Source: UBA2211 sp035404185 (GTDB lineage Bacteria > Patescibacteriota > Minisyncoccia > Minisyncoccales > Minisyncoccaceae). Taken from it: a stretch of 64,000 nt of DNA. Each line of letters begins with the position of its first letter. The first letter of the stretch is position 1. Location of the stretch: positions 186,001-250,000 of the forward strand of contig OZ246399.1 in NCBI GenBank assembly GCA_965230985.1, in the 5' to 3' direction. A program made the translations under genes and the position numbers. Under the pieces are notes generated by a model, which saw only the letters and a program-made list of their open reading frames with translations, ran no database searches and was not told where the DNA came from. Positions 43,362 through 52,907 of this stretch are shown piece by piece.

Positions 43362-43391
43362 TTGCCTGTTTGACATTATTTAAGGTATAAT
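43362..43391 (+). promoter_or_regulatory. Promoter of dnaA
   Basis: TATAAT at 43386-43391 with TTGCCT 18 bp upstream. The -10 box directly abuts the first in-frame ATG (43392), so transcription must begin downstream of that codon. This supports the start of DnaA at 43419. Confidence 0.6.
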
Positions 43392-43418
43392 ATGCTTAAT
43401 ATTAATAAACAGAAAACC

Positions 43419-44777
43419 ATGACTAATGAAGAAATTTGGCAATCAGTGTTGTCTCAGATCCAATTGAATATTTCTCCGGCCAACTTTGCTACCTGGTTTG
43501 CCAATACCAAGGTCTCTTCTGTTGAAAACAATGAGGCGACTATTTCTGTCCCAAATTCATTTTCTAAAGAATGGCTAGAGCAAAAATACCACAAAGATAT
43601 TTTAAAAATATTAAAATCACTAGATGATAGTATTAGAGAAATAAAATACGTTGTTACTCCAATTAATGTTAAAATGTCTAGTTCTCAAAGAAGGGGAGTT
43701 AAAAAAGAAGAAACTATTGAACAATTAGGATTTTCTGAATTAGAGGTAAGTAAGGAAACCAATCTTAATCCAAAATATACCTTTGACAACTTTATCATCG
43801 GACCATTCAATGAAATTGCTTACGCTGCTTCTATGGCTGTCGTTGAGGAACCAGGGAAAAACTACAATCCATTATTTGTATACGGAGATGTGGGACTAGG
43901 AAAAACTCATTTAATTCAAGCGATAGGAAATAAAATAAAAGACGGCGATTCCAACAAAAAAGTCAAATACATTCCGGCTGAAAAATTAATTTCTACAATA
44001 GTTAACGCAATTAGAAACCAGAGCGTAGAAGAACTGAAGAAGAATTTACGTGACATTGATGTATTAATAGTTGATGATATCCAGTTTATTGCCGGGAAAG
44101 ATAAAACCCAAGAGGAGTTCTTTCACACTTTTAATTCTTTATATCAAAAAAACAAACAGATAATTCTTTCTTCTGATAGGCATCCTAATAATATTCCCGC
44201 CCTAACCGAAAGACTAAAATCTAGATTCAATGGGGGAATGATTGCTGATATTAATACTCCCGATTACGAAACTAGAATGGCTATTTTAAAACAAAAAATT
44301 GAAGAAAAAAATACAAACATTCCAACTGATGTTTTGGAATATATCGCTAATAATATTCAAAAAAACGTAAGAGAGCTTGAAAGCGCTATTAATAGAATAA
44401 TTATTTATAAAAAAACGAACAACAAGACGATAGAATTAGAAGACGCAAAAAAATTACTTAAAAACATTATTGTTTCTCCAAGCAAAATAACAAATTATAA
44501 GAAGATAGTTGAATCAATTACTGAATTCTATGATATTCCTTCTGGCAACATGTTCTTCTCTTCAAGAAAAAAAGAGTTCGCTAGACCAAGACAAATTGCC
44601 ATGTATTTATTAAAAAAAGAGTTAAAAATGTCTTATTCAGAAATAGGTAGAAAGTTCGGAGGAAAAGACCATACAACCGTAATTCATGCGTGTCAATTGA
44701 TTGAAAAAGAATACGAAGAAAATGAAAAAATACACCAAGAAGTAGAATTAATCTTACAAAGAATATATAGTAAATAG
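43419..44777 (+). CDS. dnaA: Chromosomal replication initiator DnaA
   Basis: 452 aa from the ATG at 43419, chosen because the promoter -10 touches the earlier ATG and because TNEEIWQSVLSQIQ is the normal domain I start. Domain III has Walker A GDVGLGKTHLIQAI and Walker B LIVDDIQF; domain IV has the DnaA-box-binding helix GGKDHTTVIHACQLIE. It melts oriC and loads the helicase. All four domains are present, with a short domain II. Confidence 0.97.
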   Translation: MTNEEIWQSVLSQIQLNISPANFATWFANTKVSSVENNEATISVPNSFSKEWLEQKYHKDILKILKSLDDSIREIKYVVTPINVKMSSSQRRGVKKEETIEQLGFSELEVSKETNLNPKYTFDNFIIGPFNEIAYAASMAVVEEPGKNYNPLFVYGDVGLGKTHLIQAIGNKIKDGDSNKKVKYIPAEKLISTIVNAIRNQSVEELKKNLRDIDVLIVDDIQFIAGKDKTQEEFFHTFNSLYQKNKQIILSSDRHPNNIPALTERLKSRFNGGMIADINTPDYETRMAILKQKIEEKNTNIPTDVLEYIANNIQKNVRELESAINRIIIYKKTNNKTIELEDAKKLLKNIIVSPSKITNYKKIVESITEFYDIPSGNMFFSSRKKEFARPRQIAMYLLKKELKMSYSEIGRKFGGKDHTTVIHACQLIEKEYEENEKIHQEVELILQRIYSK

Positions 44778-45019
44778 TGTGGAAAACTTGAGAGGTATGA
44801 AGGGAAAAAGTATAGATAAAAATTGATTTAAAAAAGTTATACAATTTACAACACAAAGATAACCATAAAAACAACCCAACTTATCCACAATATTATTTTA
44901 ATAAAATCATTTTAAATAAAAGAAAAATTAACTTTAATTAAGTTTATCCACGAAATTAAGAACACTAATAGTAATAATAAAAAATAAAACTTATATTTAT
45001 AAGATAAAAAAACAAACAT
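44778..45019. other. oriC: Candidate oriC in the dnaA-dnaN gap
   Basis: 242 bp, strongly AT-rich. A perfect DnaA box TTATCCACA lies at 44881-44889, a near-match TTATCCACG at 44944-44952, and a reverse box (TTTTCCACA on the minus strand) at 44778-44786. Long A/T stretches follow at 44890-45010 and could be the unwinding element. Position between dnaA and dnaN is the commonest oriC site. Box number is low. Confidence 0.7.
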
Positions 45020-46153
45020 ATGAATTTCACAATTTTAGTTAAAGAATTTAAAAAAGGAATAGGCATGGCAGAAAAAATTACAGGGAAAAATTTAACCCTA
45101 CCTATTCTAGATAATGTGTTGATAGAGGCGTTACCTAATTTTTTAAAACTATCCTCGACAGATCTTGAGGTTGGTATTCAGTGGTGGGGGCTTTGTAAAA
45201 CAGAAAAAGAGGGCAAAATTGCCGTTCCTGCAAGATTTTTAAATCAATTAATAGGATCATTGCCAGACGATAAAGTTAATATCAAAGAAAAAGGAAATTC
45301 TTTGACAGTAGAATCAAAAAACTTAAAAACTCAGATTAAAGGATTCTCTGCTGATGATTTTCCGATTATTCCATCTTTTTTAAGAGAAATATATATTGAG
45401 GTAGACGGAAAGAAATTAAAAGATGGATTAATGAGCGTTGTTGATATTGCTAGTCCATCACAAATTAGACCAGAAATTTCAGGGATATATTTTACCTTTA
45501 CCAAAGATTCAGTTAAGCTGGTCGCTACAGATAGTTTTAGATTAGGAGAAAAAACAATTCATTTGAAATCTGGATTTAAAAATTTATTTAACAAAGAAGT
45601 AAGCTTTATCCTTCCTCAGAAAACAATTAGAGAATTAATTAACGTTTTGCCAGATGAAGAAAAAATCGTTAGAATATATCTTTCTGATTCACAAGTATTA
45701 TTCGAAACGTTTTTGTCTAATTCAGATCATCCAGAAATTAATTTAATTTCAAGACAGATAGACGGAGAATATCCTTCATACCAAGAAATTATTCCTAAGG
45801 AAAGTAAAACGAAATTAACATTGAATAAAGAAGAATTAATTAAGCAAATTAAAACAGCAGGATTGTTTGGAGGAAGGACTAACGAGGTGGTTATAAAAGC
45901 AGAAGCAGGAGGGAAAGAAATAGAAATAAAAAGCCAGGATTCAGAAATAGGGGAAAGTGAATTATCTGTGTCTTCAAAAATAGAAGGAGAAAGCGTAAAA
46001 GCTTCTTTTAACTGGAAGTTCGTCCTAGACGGTCTTTCAAATATGAAAAGCTCAGAAGTACTATTTGAGCTTCAAGGAGGAGATGGACCGGCAGTAATTA
46101 GACCCATCGGAGACGCTAGTTATATTTATGTAATTATGCCGATAAAGATGTAA
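45020..46153 (+). CDS. dnaN: DNA polymerase III beta subunit (sliding clamp)
   Basis: 377 aa, normal length. Three repeated clamp domains are visible, with the start FTILVKEFKKGIGMAEKITGKNLTLPILDNV, GFSADDFPIIP, VATDSFRLGEK and the terminal YIYVIMPIKM. It tethers polymerase and repair enzymes to DNA. It follows oriC in the standard order. Confidence 0.97.
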   Translation: MNFTILVKEFKKGIGMAEKITGKNLTLPILDNVLIEALPNFLKLSSTDLEVGIQWWGLCKTEKEGKIAVPARFLNQLIGSLPDDKVNIKEKGNSLTVESKNLKTQIKGFSADDFPIIPSFLREIYIEVDGKKLKDGLMSVVDIASPSQIRPEISGIYFTFTKDSVKLVATDSFRLGEKTIHLKSGFKNLFNKEVSFILPQKTIRELINVLPDEEKIVRIYLSDSQVLFETFLSNSDHPEINLISRQIDGEYPSYQEIIPKESKTKLTLNKEELIKQIKTAGLFGGRTNEVVIKAEAGGKEIEIKSQDSEIGESELSVSSKIEGESVKASFNWKFVLDGLSNMKSSEVLFELQGGDGPAVIRPIGDASYIYVIMPIKM

Positions 46154-46164
46154 GATTTCATGCT

Positions 46165-46198
46165 AAAAGGTGGGCTAAATTATGCCCACCTTTTGTTT
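46165..46198. terminator. Bidirectional terminator between dnaN and the PBP gene
   Basis: An 11-bp perfect stem, aaaaggtgggc/gcccacctttt, with an 8-nt loop and T-rich flanks on both strands. Confidence 0.88.
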
Positions 46199-46230
46199 TA
46201 AGAAAGATATTGTTTTCAAGCTGATTAAGT

Positions 46231-48153
46231 CTAATCCATTACTAACGGCACCTCTGACCCTGGTTCTACTGGTTGAGATGTTTCTTGGTCTTTTGCTTTT
46301 GTATTTAATTCAATAGATTTTAATACTAAGGCTCTCCATATTGGACCAGCTGCCTGTTCACCGATTGCAGACATTTTAGTATGATTATTATTACCAGCCC
46401 ACACAACGACTACGGCGTCACTAGTATATCCGACAGTCCAACCATCTTTACTTTCTTGAGATGTTCCTGTCTTTACAGCTACTTTATAATTATCAAATCT
46501 TAAAAGTGAGTGAGCGCCGAACATTGGAGCTCTAGCATCATTGTCTGATAAAATACTAGTAATTGTTTCACAAACGCTACTTTCTAAAACTTTTCTTGGA
46601 GTTTTGTGGTTTTCATAAATAACATTTCCTTGACTGTCTTCTATCTTTAAAATAACCGATGGGTCTATTTTGTAACCATTACTAGAAAAGACGCTAAAAG
46701 CGGTAGCCATATCAAGAAGTTTTACATCGGCTGCTCCTAGGGCAAAAGACAAACCATATTTTGAATTGTCATTTCCTAATGTAGTTATCCCCATTGCCTT
46801 AGCCATATTAATAGCATTTTGTAGTCCCGCGTATTCGTTTAAAACCTTAACAGCAGGGATATTTAATGATTGAGCCAATGCACTTCTTATAGTTAGAGCT
46901 CCGCGGAAACGGCCATCATAGTTATTAGGGGCATATCCATTATAATTAACTGGCTCATCAACTACTATCGTACTATCGGTCGCTCCATTACGAAAAGCGG
47001 TAGCATATATTATTGGTTTAAAAGAAGATCCTGGCTGTCTTATTGATTGTACGGCTACATTATAGCTTGGTACAAATTTACAGGTTGTTGCTGGATCACA
47101 ACCCTTAGGCAGTGGTTCACCATAAGGATCAGCTGAACCAACCATGGCTAAAACTTCGCCAGTCTTGGGAGCCATGACAATCGCAGCCGCATTGTAAGCT
47201 CCAAAGTTTACCATATTTTTAGCTACATTTGTTTTAACAATTTCTTCGGCTGATTTTTGCAGATCCCAATCTAAAGTAGTATAAATTTTTAAACCTTTAG
47301 TTTGTAAGAAGTCAGCACCGTAAGTGTCTTCGATTTGTTGTTTAACATAAGTAACAAAATGATAGGCTAGGGTGGTATTTGGCAGTTTTGAAATTTTTAT
47401 TTCTTCAGCTGCTGCTGCCTTTTCTTGCTCTGCAGTTATATATCCCTCTTCTCTCATTCTTTGTAGTACAAGATTTTTCCTTACCATCAATTTGTCAAAA
47501 TTAGGTCCGTAAGGGGAATAATAGCTAGGCAATTGAATTATAGCTGCAAGCATGGCTGCTTCAGGAAGGCTTATATCTTGGATTGGTTTTTGAAAATAAG
47601 TTAAGGAAGCTTCTTCAGCGCCATAAATATTTACTCCGAAAGGAACCTGATTAAGATACCATTCTAAAATTTGATTCTTAGGGTACTTTCTGTCTAGTTC
47701 TATAGAGAGAACAGCTTCTTTAATTTTTCTGCCCAATGATTTTTCTGGAGTTAAAAAAGTAGAACGAATTAATTGTTGAGTGATTGTGGAAGCTCCGCGC
47801 AATTCTCCTTTTTCTACATTTGATATTAACGCTCCCAATAGGCCAGTTAAATCAATGCCAAAATGACTGTAAAAACGATGGTCTTCAGTGGCGATCACGG
47901 CTTTTTGTAAATTGTCGGGAATTTGAGAGAGAGGAACGTAGGTTCTTTTTTCTTCTCCGTAAACATTCGATAACAATATTTTGCCAGTGCGGTCATATAT
48001 TTTAGTTGACTGGTTTATTTCTGCTTCCGTGAAGACTTCGGGACGAGGAAGATCTCTTAAAAAGGCAAAAAACATAAAAATACAAGCAGCCAAAAAGGCT
48101 ATAAGTGTAAAGACAAAGAGTCTTTTATTGTTTTTAATTTTAAATTTAATCAT
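46231..48153 (-). CDS. Class A penicillin-binding protein (PBP1A-like)
   Basis: 640 aa. N-terminal TM anchor, glycosyltransferase family 51 domain (TEDHRFYSHFGIDLTG, GASTITQQLIRSTFL, EWYLNQVPFG), then a transpeptidase domain with the catalytic SSFK in QPGSSFKPIIYA, SLN in AQSLNIPAVKV and KTGTSQ. It polymerises and cross-links peptidoglycan outside the membrane. All catalytic motifs are intact. Convergent with dnaN. Confidence 0.95.
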   Translation of the reverse strand: MIKFKIKNNKRLFVFTLIAFLAACIFMFFAFLRDLPRPEVFTEAEINQSTKIYDRTGKILLSNVYGEEKRTYVPLSQIPDNLQKAVIATEDHRFYSHFGIDLTGLLGALISNVEKGELRGASTITQQLIRSTFLTPEKSLGRKIKEAVLSIELDRKYPKNQILEWYLNQVPFGVNIYGAEEASLTYFQKPIQDISLPEAAMLAAIIQLPSYYSPYGPNFDKLMVRKNLVLQRMREEGYITAEQEKAAAAEEIKISKLPNTTLAYHFVTYVKQQIEDTYGADFLQTKGLKIYTTLDWDLQKSAEEIVKTNVAKNMVNFGAYNAAAIVMAPKTGEVLAMVGSADPYGEPLPKGCDPATTCKFVPSYNVAVQSIRQPGSSFKPIIYATAFRNGATDSTIVVDEPVNYNGYAPNNYDGRFRGALTIRSALAQSLNIPAVKVLNEYAGLQNAINMAKAMGITTLGNDNSKYGLSFALGAADVKLLDMATAFSVFSSNGYKIDPSVILKIEDSQGNVIYENHKTPRKVLESSVCETITSILSDNDARAPMFGAHSLLRFDNYKVAVKTGTSQESKDGWTVGYTSDAVVVVWAGNNNHTKMSAIGEQAAGPIWRALVLKSIELNTKAKDQETSQPVEPGSEVPLVMD

Positions 48154-48211
48154 GTTTTAATACTATCATTTCTTTTTATTTTTGAACATATTTATGCTAT
48201 AGTTTAAATAT

Positions 48212-49420
48212 ATGAAAATAATAGTAGATGAAGAAAAAATAAACGAAATATTAAGCAGGGGAACCGAAGACATTATTGATAAAGAGCATCTTAAGAAAAA
48301 ATTAATGTCAGGCAAGCAGCTTAATATTAAGTTTGGTATTGATCCAACCGGACCCAAGATTCATTTAGGGAGGGCAACTATATTAATGAAGCTAAAAGAC
48401 TTCCAAGATTTGGGACATAAGATTACTTTAATCATTGGAGACTTCACGGCTTTAATTGGAGATGCTTCCGATAAAGATTCAATTAGAAAACCTTTAACAG
48501 AAAAAGAGATTAAAGAAAATTTGAAAGATTATCTTTCTCAAATAGGAAAGATCTTAGATTTAAAGAAAGTTGAAGTTAAACACAATAAAGACTGGTTTGG
48601 TAAAATGAAAGCCGAAGAATTAATTAGGTTGGCGATGAATTTTACAGCGCAACAAATGATTCAAAGAAGAAACTTCAAGGAAAGATGGGATAACGAAAAG
48701 CCAATTGGAGTCCATGAATTATTATATCCATTATTACAAGGATACGATTCGGTGGTAATTAAATCTGATTTAGAAATTGGAGGATTTGATCAATTATTTA
48801 ATTTAAAAGCAGGGAGAGAACTACAAAAGATATTCAATCAAGAACCACAAGACGTGATGACCTTAAGAATGATTTATGGATTAGACGGAAGGAAGATGTC
48901 TACTTCATGGGGCAATGTTATTAATATCTTAGATAATCCTAAAGACATGTTTGGGAAATTAATGACATTAAATGATGATTTAATTATTGGATACTTTGAA
49001 TCTTGCACGAGAGTGCCGATGTTACAAATCAATGAATTTAAAAATAGCCTAGAAAGGAAGGAGATGAACCCCAAAGCTATTAAAAAAATACTGGCCAAAG
49101 AAATTATTACTTTCTTTTACGACGGGGAAAAAGCTAAAGAAGCAGAAAAAGAATTTGAACAGGTTTTTGAAGATAAAAAACTTCCTTCAGAAATAGAGGA
49201 AATTAAAATAAACGAAAAAAAGATAAATGTTCAAGATTTATTAGTCAAGTTAAGCCTAGCTTCTTCAAAAGGGGAGGCGAAAAGATTAATAGAGCAAGGA
49301 GGAGTAAGAGCAATAAAAGGAGAAAACATCGAAGAAATTAAAGATTGGCAATTGGAAATGCAGATAGAAAAAGGAATAATTATTCAGGTAGGGAAAAGAA
49401 ATTTTAGAAAGATTAGTTAA
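48212..49420 (+). CDS. tyrS: Tyrosyl-tRNA synthetase
   Basis: 402 aa. Class I signature HLGRA in GIDPTGPKIHLGRATILMKL, KMSTS (KMSKS-like) in DGRKMSTSWGN, and a C-terminal S4 RNA-binding domain (VQDLLVKLSLASSKGEAKRL). The absence of a large insert fits the TyrRS type with HLGR. An extended -10 (TGCTATAGT, 48195-48203) is only 8 bp before the ATG, so the message is probably leaderless. The 3' end overlaps ruvC by 4 bp. Confidence 0.95.
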   Translation: MKIIVDEEKINEILSRGTEDIIDKEHLKKKLMSGKQLNIKFGIDPTGPKIHLGRATILMKLKDFQDLGHKITLIIGDFTALIGDASDKDSIRKPLTEKEIKENLKDYLSQIGKILDLKKVEVKHNKDWFGKMKAEELIRLAMNFTAQQMIQRRNFKERWDNEKPIGVHELLYPLLQGYDSVVIKSDLEIGGFDQLFNLKAGRELQKIFNQEPQDVMTLRMIYGLDGRKMSTSWGNVINILDNPKDMFGKLMTLNDDLIIGYFESCTRVPMLQINEFKNSLERKEMNPKAIKKILAKEIITFFYDGEKAKEAEKEFEQVFEDKKLPSEIEEIKINEKKINVQDLLVKLSLASSKGEAKRLIEQGGVRAIKGENIEEIKDWQLEMQIEKGIIIQVGKRNFRKIS

Positions 49421-49902
49421 TCAAATTTACACTTATCAGCGCAATAGATGGCTAAAGCTAATGCGTCAGCGGCATCGTCTGGTTTAGGTAGTTTTTCTAG
49501 ACACAATAAATTTTGAACCATTTTTTGAACTTGATTTTTTGTTGCTTTACCATATCCAGTAACAGAAGTTTTTGCTTGCATAGGAGTAACTTCAATAAAG
49601 GGGATATTCTTTTTTGAAAGCGTATAAATAATAACTCCCCTGGCTTGGCTTACTGGCATCGCAGTTTTAAGGTTTTTAAAAAAGAAAAGACTTTCTACGG
49701 CTGCCATTTCTGGCTTATACTTCTTAATGATTTCGTTTAAATCAAAATTGAGTTGAATTAATCTTTCTCCCATGTTTTGTTTAGGGGAAGTTTGGATTAT
49801 TCCATAATCAAGACAAACAATTTGTTTCTTGTTTTTCTTTTTGTAATCGATCACACCGAAGCCGGTAGTAGCAGTGCCCGGATCAATACCTAAAATTATC
49901 AT
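49417..49902 (-). CDS. ruvC: Holliday junction resolvase RuvC
   Basis: 161 aa. GIDPGTATTGFGVI holds the first catalytic Asp, AAVESLFFFKNLKTA the Glu, and PDDAADALALAIYCA the C-terminal Asp pair. Cuts Holliday junctions with RuvAB. Overlaps yebC by 4 bp (ATGA), a common yebC-ruvC pairing. Confidence 0.96.
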   Translation of the reverse strand: MIILGIDPGTATTGFGVIDYKKKNKKQIVCLDYGIIQTSPKQNMGERLIQLNFDLNEIIKKYKPEMAAVESLFFFKNLKTAMPVSQARGVIIYTLSKKNIPFIEVTPMQAKTSVTGYGKATKNQVQKMVQNLLCLEKLPKPDDAADALALAIYCADKCKFD

Positions 49903-50612
49903 ATATTAGTATATATGTTTTGTACGTCGTCATGTTCGTCTAGAGATTCAAAGAATTTTTCGAATTTTTCTCTAGTAGCATCATCAACAGTCATATTTTC
50001 ATTAGGAACCCATTCTAAAGCAGCTGATTCTAATTTTAGTCCTTTTTCTTCTAGGGATTTTTTTGTTTTTTCTAATTCTTCAGATTTGACGTAGAGGTAG
50101 AGAGTATTTTCTTGCCATTCAATATCTTCAGCTCCAGCTTCAATAGCCGTTAACTCTAAATCTTCTTTATTTTTATTGGTTGAGTCAATAGAAATAACTC
50201 CTTTCTTTTCAAACATCCATTTAATTCCTCCCTCGTTTACTGTCTTTCCTCCTTTTTGATTGATAATAAGTTTCAATTCTCCAAACGACCTGTTTTTATT
50301 ATCAGTAATTCCTTCAATTATTACAGCTGAACCTCCTGGTCCGTAGGCTTCTAATAAGAATTCCTCATATGTAAAACCTTCTAATTCTCCTGAGCCTTTT
50401 TTAACTGCTTTATCGATACTGTCAGCCGGCATATTCATTGCTTTAGCTTTTTCTACAACCGACCTTAACTTTGCATTAAAAGTTGTGTCCGAACCACCAT
50501 CTTTAGCTGCAACAGAGATTTCTTTAGAAAGTTTAGAAAATATTTTGCTTCTCTTGGCATCTTCAGCGCCTTTTTTGATTTTAATATTATGAAAATGGGA
50601 ATGACCGCTCAT
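49899..50612 (-). CDS. YebC/PmpR family protein
   Basis: 237 aa, the usual length. Starts MSGHSHFHNIKIKKGAEDAKRSK, a clear YebC N-terminus (usually MAGHSKWANI), and contains KAKAMNMPADSIDKAVKKGSGE, FLLEAYGPGGSAVI and DNKNRSFGELK. YebC proteins act as transcription regulators or as translation factors that ease ribosome stalling. Operon with ruvC. Confidence 0.95.
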   Translation of the reverse strand: MSGHSHFHNIKIKKGAEDAKRSKIFSKLSKEISVAAKDGGSDTTFNAKLRSVVEKAKAMNMPADSIDKAVKKGSGELEGFTYEEFLLEAYGPGGSAVIIEGITDNKNRSFGELKLIINQKGGKTVNEGGIKWMFEKKGVISIDSTNKNKEDLELTAIEAGAEDIEWQENTLYLYVKSEELEKTKKSLEEKGLKLESAALEWVPNENMTVDDATREKFEKFFESLDEHDDVQNIYTNI

Positions 50613-50675
50613 ATTTTTGTTTCTTTAACTATATAACTGCATCTTAACCTAAAAGGTTAAAAAATTCAACCAAAG

Positions 50676-50696
50676 AAAAATCCCGCTTTTGCGGGG
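50676..50696 (-). terminator. Terminator after fbp
   Basis: Stem cccgc/gcggg with loop of four, followed on the minus strand by five T. It separates fbp from yebC-ruvC. Confidence 0.75.
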
Positions 50697-50704
50697 GAAT
50701 TTTT

Positions 50705-51832
50705 CTATTTATTTCTGATTTCAAATCTCTTTTCTAGCTTTTCCATTTTGCTTACTATTCCGCCATATTCTAGTTCGCTATAGGGGAGCATAGCATTCCC
50801 AAAGAATCCTTGTTTTCTTATTTCTAAAGCTTTTTTAGAAATATTATCTCTGACATGGTCCCAGAATGGGTGATCGAAAGCATCAACTGCTTCAGTAAAT
50901 TTTCCATGGTGAACACAGTAGGCAGCACAAGAAACTAAGGGAGGACCATCGAAGAAAGAAGTTGGACAGTTTTGTTTAACTGGCATTAATGGTCCAGTGT
51001 GACTACCACGCATAAAGCCAGCAACGTATGGTCCGATGGGATAAGGAGAAAGGATTTCTCCTGTTGCAGGAAAAACTCCTTGAGTTCTAACTAAATGAAT
51101 CGGATCATCTTTGCCAGTATATTTTCCAGCAATATTTCTTAGTCTAGTTGTAGAAACTGCAACTGCTTTTTCGCCGTTTTCTCTAGAAACTATTTTTTCA
51201 ATAACAAATCTTTCTGGATCTCTTAGTAAAGCAGCGATGTCGTAAACTTCTTCAGGAGCGTTTAGAGATATTATCCTATCGGCTTCAGTATATGAAACAT
51301 CCATAATATCAAAACGGAATCCTTTAGCCATATTAGGAGAAAGAATTAATCCTGAACAATACATTGGGTCAGTGAAGGCTAAATAAAGAGGAAGATTATA
51401 GGCTCCTGGGTCAGTTTTATCAGCGGCGAAGAAAAGAATTGGTTCATTGGGTCTTTCCTCAAATTCCATTTCACAAACAGCTGGTCCGAGTCCTTTTACG
51501 TTTCCCGAGAAAGCATCTTTTAATAAATCTTGGCCAGCACCGTATAATCCTTGGTCTTTAGCGACTTCAGTTCCAGCCTTAAATGCATCCCAAGCTAAAT
51601 GATGAATTTCATCATTATTTTCCCCTCTATTATGAGTACAAAGAATAGCAATATCGTCTCCAGTATAAGTTATTCTGAAATCAATAAGCATTCCTTTGTG
51701 ATTCTGTTCAATATATTGCTTTACAGCGTTAAGAACTCTTTCGCTAGGTTTGATATGTCCGCCAATGCTGCCGATGTCGGCTTTAATGGCAGTAACCGTG
51801 ATTTTGTCTCCTTTTTCCATATAATTATTCAT
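50705..51832 (-). CDS. fbp: Archaeal-type fructose 1,6-bisphosphate aldolase/phosphatase (class V FBPase)
   Basis: 375 aa. KGDKITVTAIKADIGSIGGH at the N-terminus, ITYTGDDIAILCTH, FFAADKTDPGAYNLPLY, YTEADRI and a CPTSFFDGPPLVS region match the bifunctional archaeal FBPA/P family, in which one enzyme has aldolase and phosphatase activity using a Schiff-base Lys and Mg2+. It would make fructose-6-phosphate in gluconeogenesis. Unusual in bacteria but known in thermophiles and CPR genomes. Monocistronic with its own terminator. A second possible start lies four codons in. Confidence 0.95.
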   Translation of the reverse strand: MNNYMEKGDKITVTAIKADIGSIGGHIKPSERVLNAVKQYIEQNHKGMLIDFRITYTGDDIAILCTHNRGENNDEIHHLAWDAFKAGTEVAKDQGLYGAGQDLLKDAFSGNVKGLGPAVCEMEFEERPNEPILFFAADKTDPGAYNLPLYLAFTDPMYCSGLILSPNMAKGFRFDIMDVSYTEADRIISLNAPEEVYDIAALLRDPERFVIEKIVSRENGEKAVAVSTTRLRNIAGKYTGKDDPIHLVRTQGVFPATGEILSPYPIGPYVAGFMRGSHTGPLMPVKQNCPTSFFDGPPLVSCAAYCVHHGKFTEAVDAFDHPFWDHVRDNISKKALEIRKQGFFGNAMLPYSELEYGGIVSKMEKLEKRFEIRNK

Positions 51833-51866
51833 TATATTTATACTTTAATTATATTCCTATTCTTTA

Positions 51867-52883
51867 TTAAATCAATTTTTCTTGAGCTTTAGGAATAGGA
51901 AGATTTAAATGCTCATATGCTAGTTTTGTAGCTAGTCTTCCTTGAGAAGTTCTTTTTATTAAACCCGATTGAATTAAGTATGGTTCGTAAATATCTAAAA
52001 TGGAATTTTTTTCTTCTGATGTTGCAGCAGAAAGAGCTTGTAATCCAGCTGGTCCGCCGTTGAATTTTTTAATAATAGCTTCAAGTATTTTTCTATCTCC
52101 TGGTTCAAGACCCATTTTGTCAATTTCTAAAAAGTCTAAAGCTTTATCGGAGATGTCTTTAGTTATTTTTCCTTGCCCTTCTATTTCTGCAAAGTCTCTC
52201 ACTCTCTTTAAAAATTTATTAGCGATTCTCGGAGTACATCGAGATCTTTTAGATATTTCTTTAATTGCGTCTATTTCTATTTCTACATTTAATATATTGG
52301 AAGACCTTTTAATAATTTCTTCAATTTCATTTAATTCGTAAAAGTTTAATTGAAATGTCGCTCCGAACCTGCTTCTTAATGGAGAAGAGATTAAATCGAG
52401 TCTAGTCGTTGCTCCGATTAGGGTAAAGCGAGGAAGGTCGATATCAATATTTTTTGCCATTGGTCCTTTCCCTAAAATTAAGTTAAGCTTAAAATCTTCC
52501 ATAGCCGAATAAAGATATTCTTCGACAAAATGATTTAGGCGATGAATTTCGTCGATGAAAAGAAAATCACCTTCATTTAAACTAGTTAAGAGGGCAACAA
52601 GATCGCCAGCTTTTTCAATAACTGGACCCGAGGTAACACGAATATTGGCGTTAGATTCTTTTGCGACCAGATGAGCAAGAGTGGTTTTGCCTAATCCAGC
52701 GGGTCCGTAAAACAAAATATGGTCTGGAGATTCATTTCTTTTTTTTGCCGCATCAATCATGACCTTAACATTCTTTTTAATTCTTTCTTGTCCAATATAA
52801 TCAGCCCATTTTTTAGGTCTTAGGGTGTTTTCAATGATTTCTTCGTCAGGATTAAGTTGTGGGGAAAAGCTCTTGACAGACAT
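51867..52883 (-). CDS. ruvB: Holliday junction helicase RuvB
   Basis: 338 aa. RPKKWADYIGQERIKKNVKV, Walker A FYGPAGLGKTTLAH, Walker B DFLFIDEIHRL, sensor ATTRLDLISSPLRSRF, and the winged-helix C-terminus. It pumps DNA through RuvA. A plus-strand promoter for the adjacent RNA overlaps its first codons. Confidence 0.97.
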   Translation of the reverse strand: MSVKSFSPQLNPDEEIIENTLRPKKWADYIGQERIKKNVKVMIDAAKKRNESPDHILFYGPAGLGKTTLAHLVAKESNANIRVTSGPVIEKAGDLVALLTSLNEGDFLFIDEIHRLNHFVEEYLYSAMEDFKLNLILGKGPMAKNIDIDLPRFTLIGATTRLDLISSPLRSRFGATFQLNFYELNEIEEIIKRSSNILNVEIEIDAIKEISKRSRCTPRIANKFLKRVRDFAEIEGQGKITKDISDKALDFLEIDKMGLEPGDRKILEAIIKKFNGGPAGLQALSAATSEEKNSILDIYEPYLIQSGLIKRTSQGRLATKLAYEHLNLPIPKAQEKLI

Positions 52884-52901
52884 TTTAATAAGTGTTATGT
52901 T
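52873..52901 (+). promoter_or_regulatory. Extended -10 promoter driving the structured RNA
   Basis: TTGACA at 52873-52878, 17-bp spacer, TATGTT at 52896-52901 preceded by TGT (extended -10). It points away from ruvB, whose start codon it overlaps, toward the stem-loop RNA. Confidence 0.65.
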
Positions 52902-52907
52902 ATTAAG

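Noticed and set aside
43392..43418. Earlier ATG for DnaA
   Set aside because: The promoter -10 box ends one base before it, so the codon would not be transcribed.
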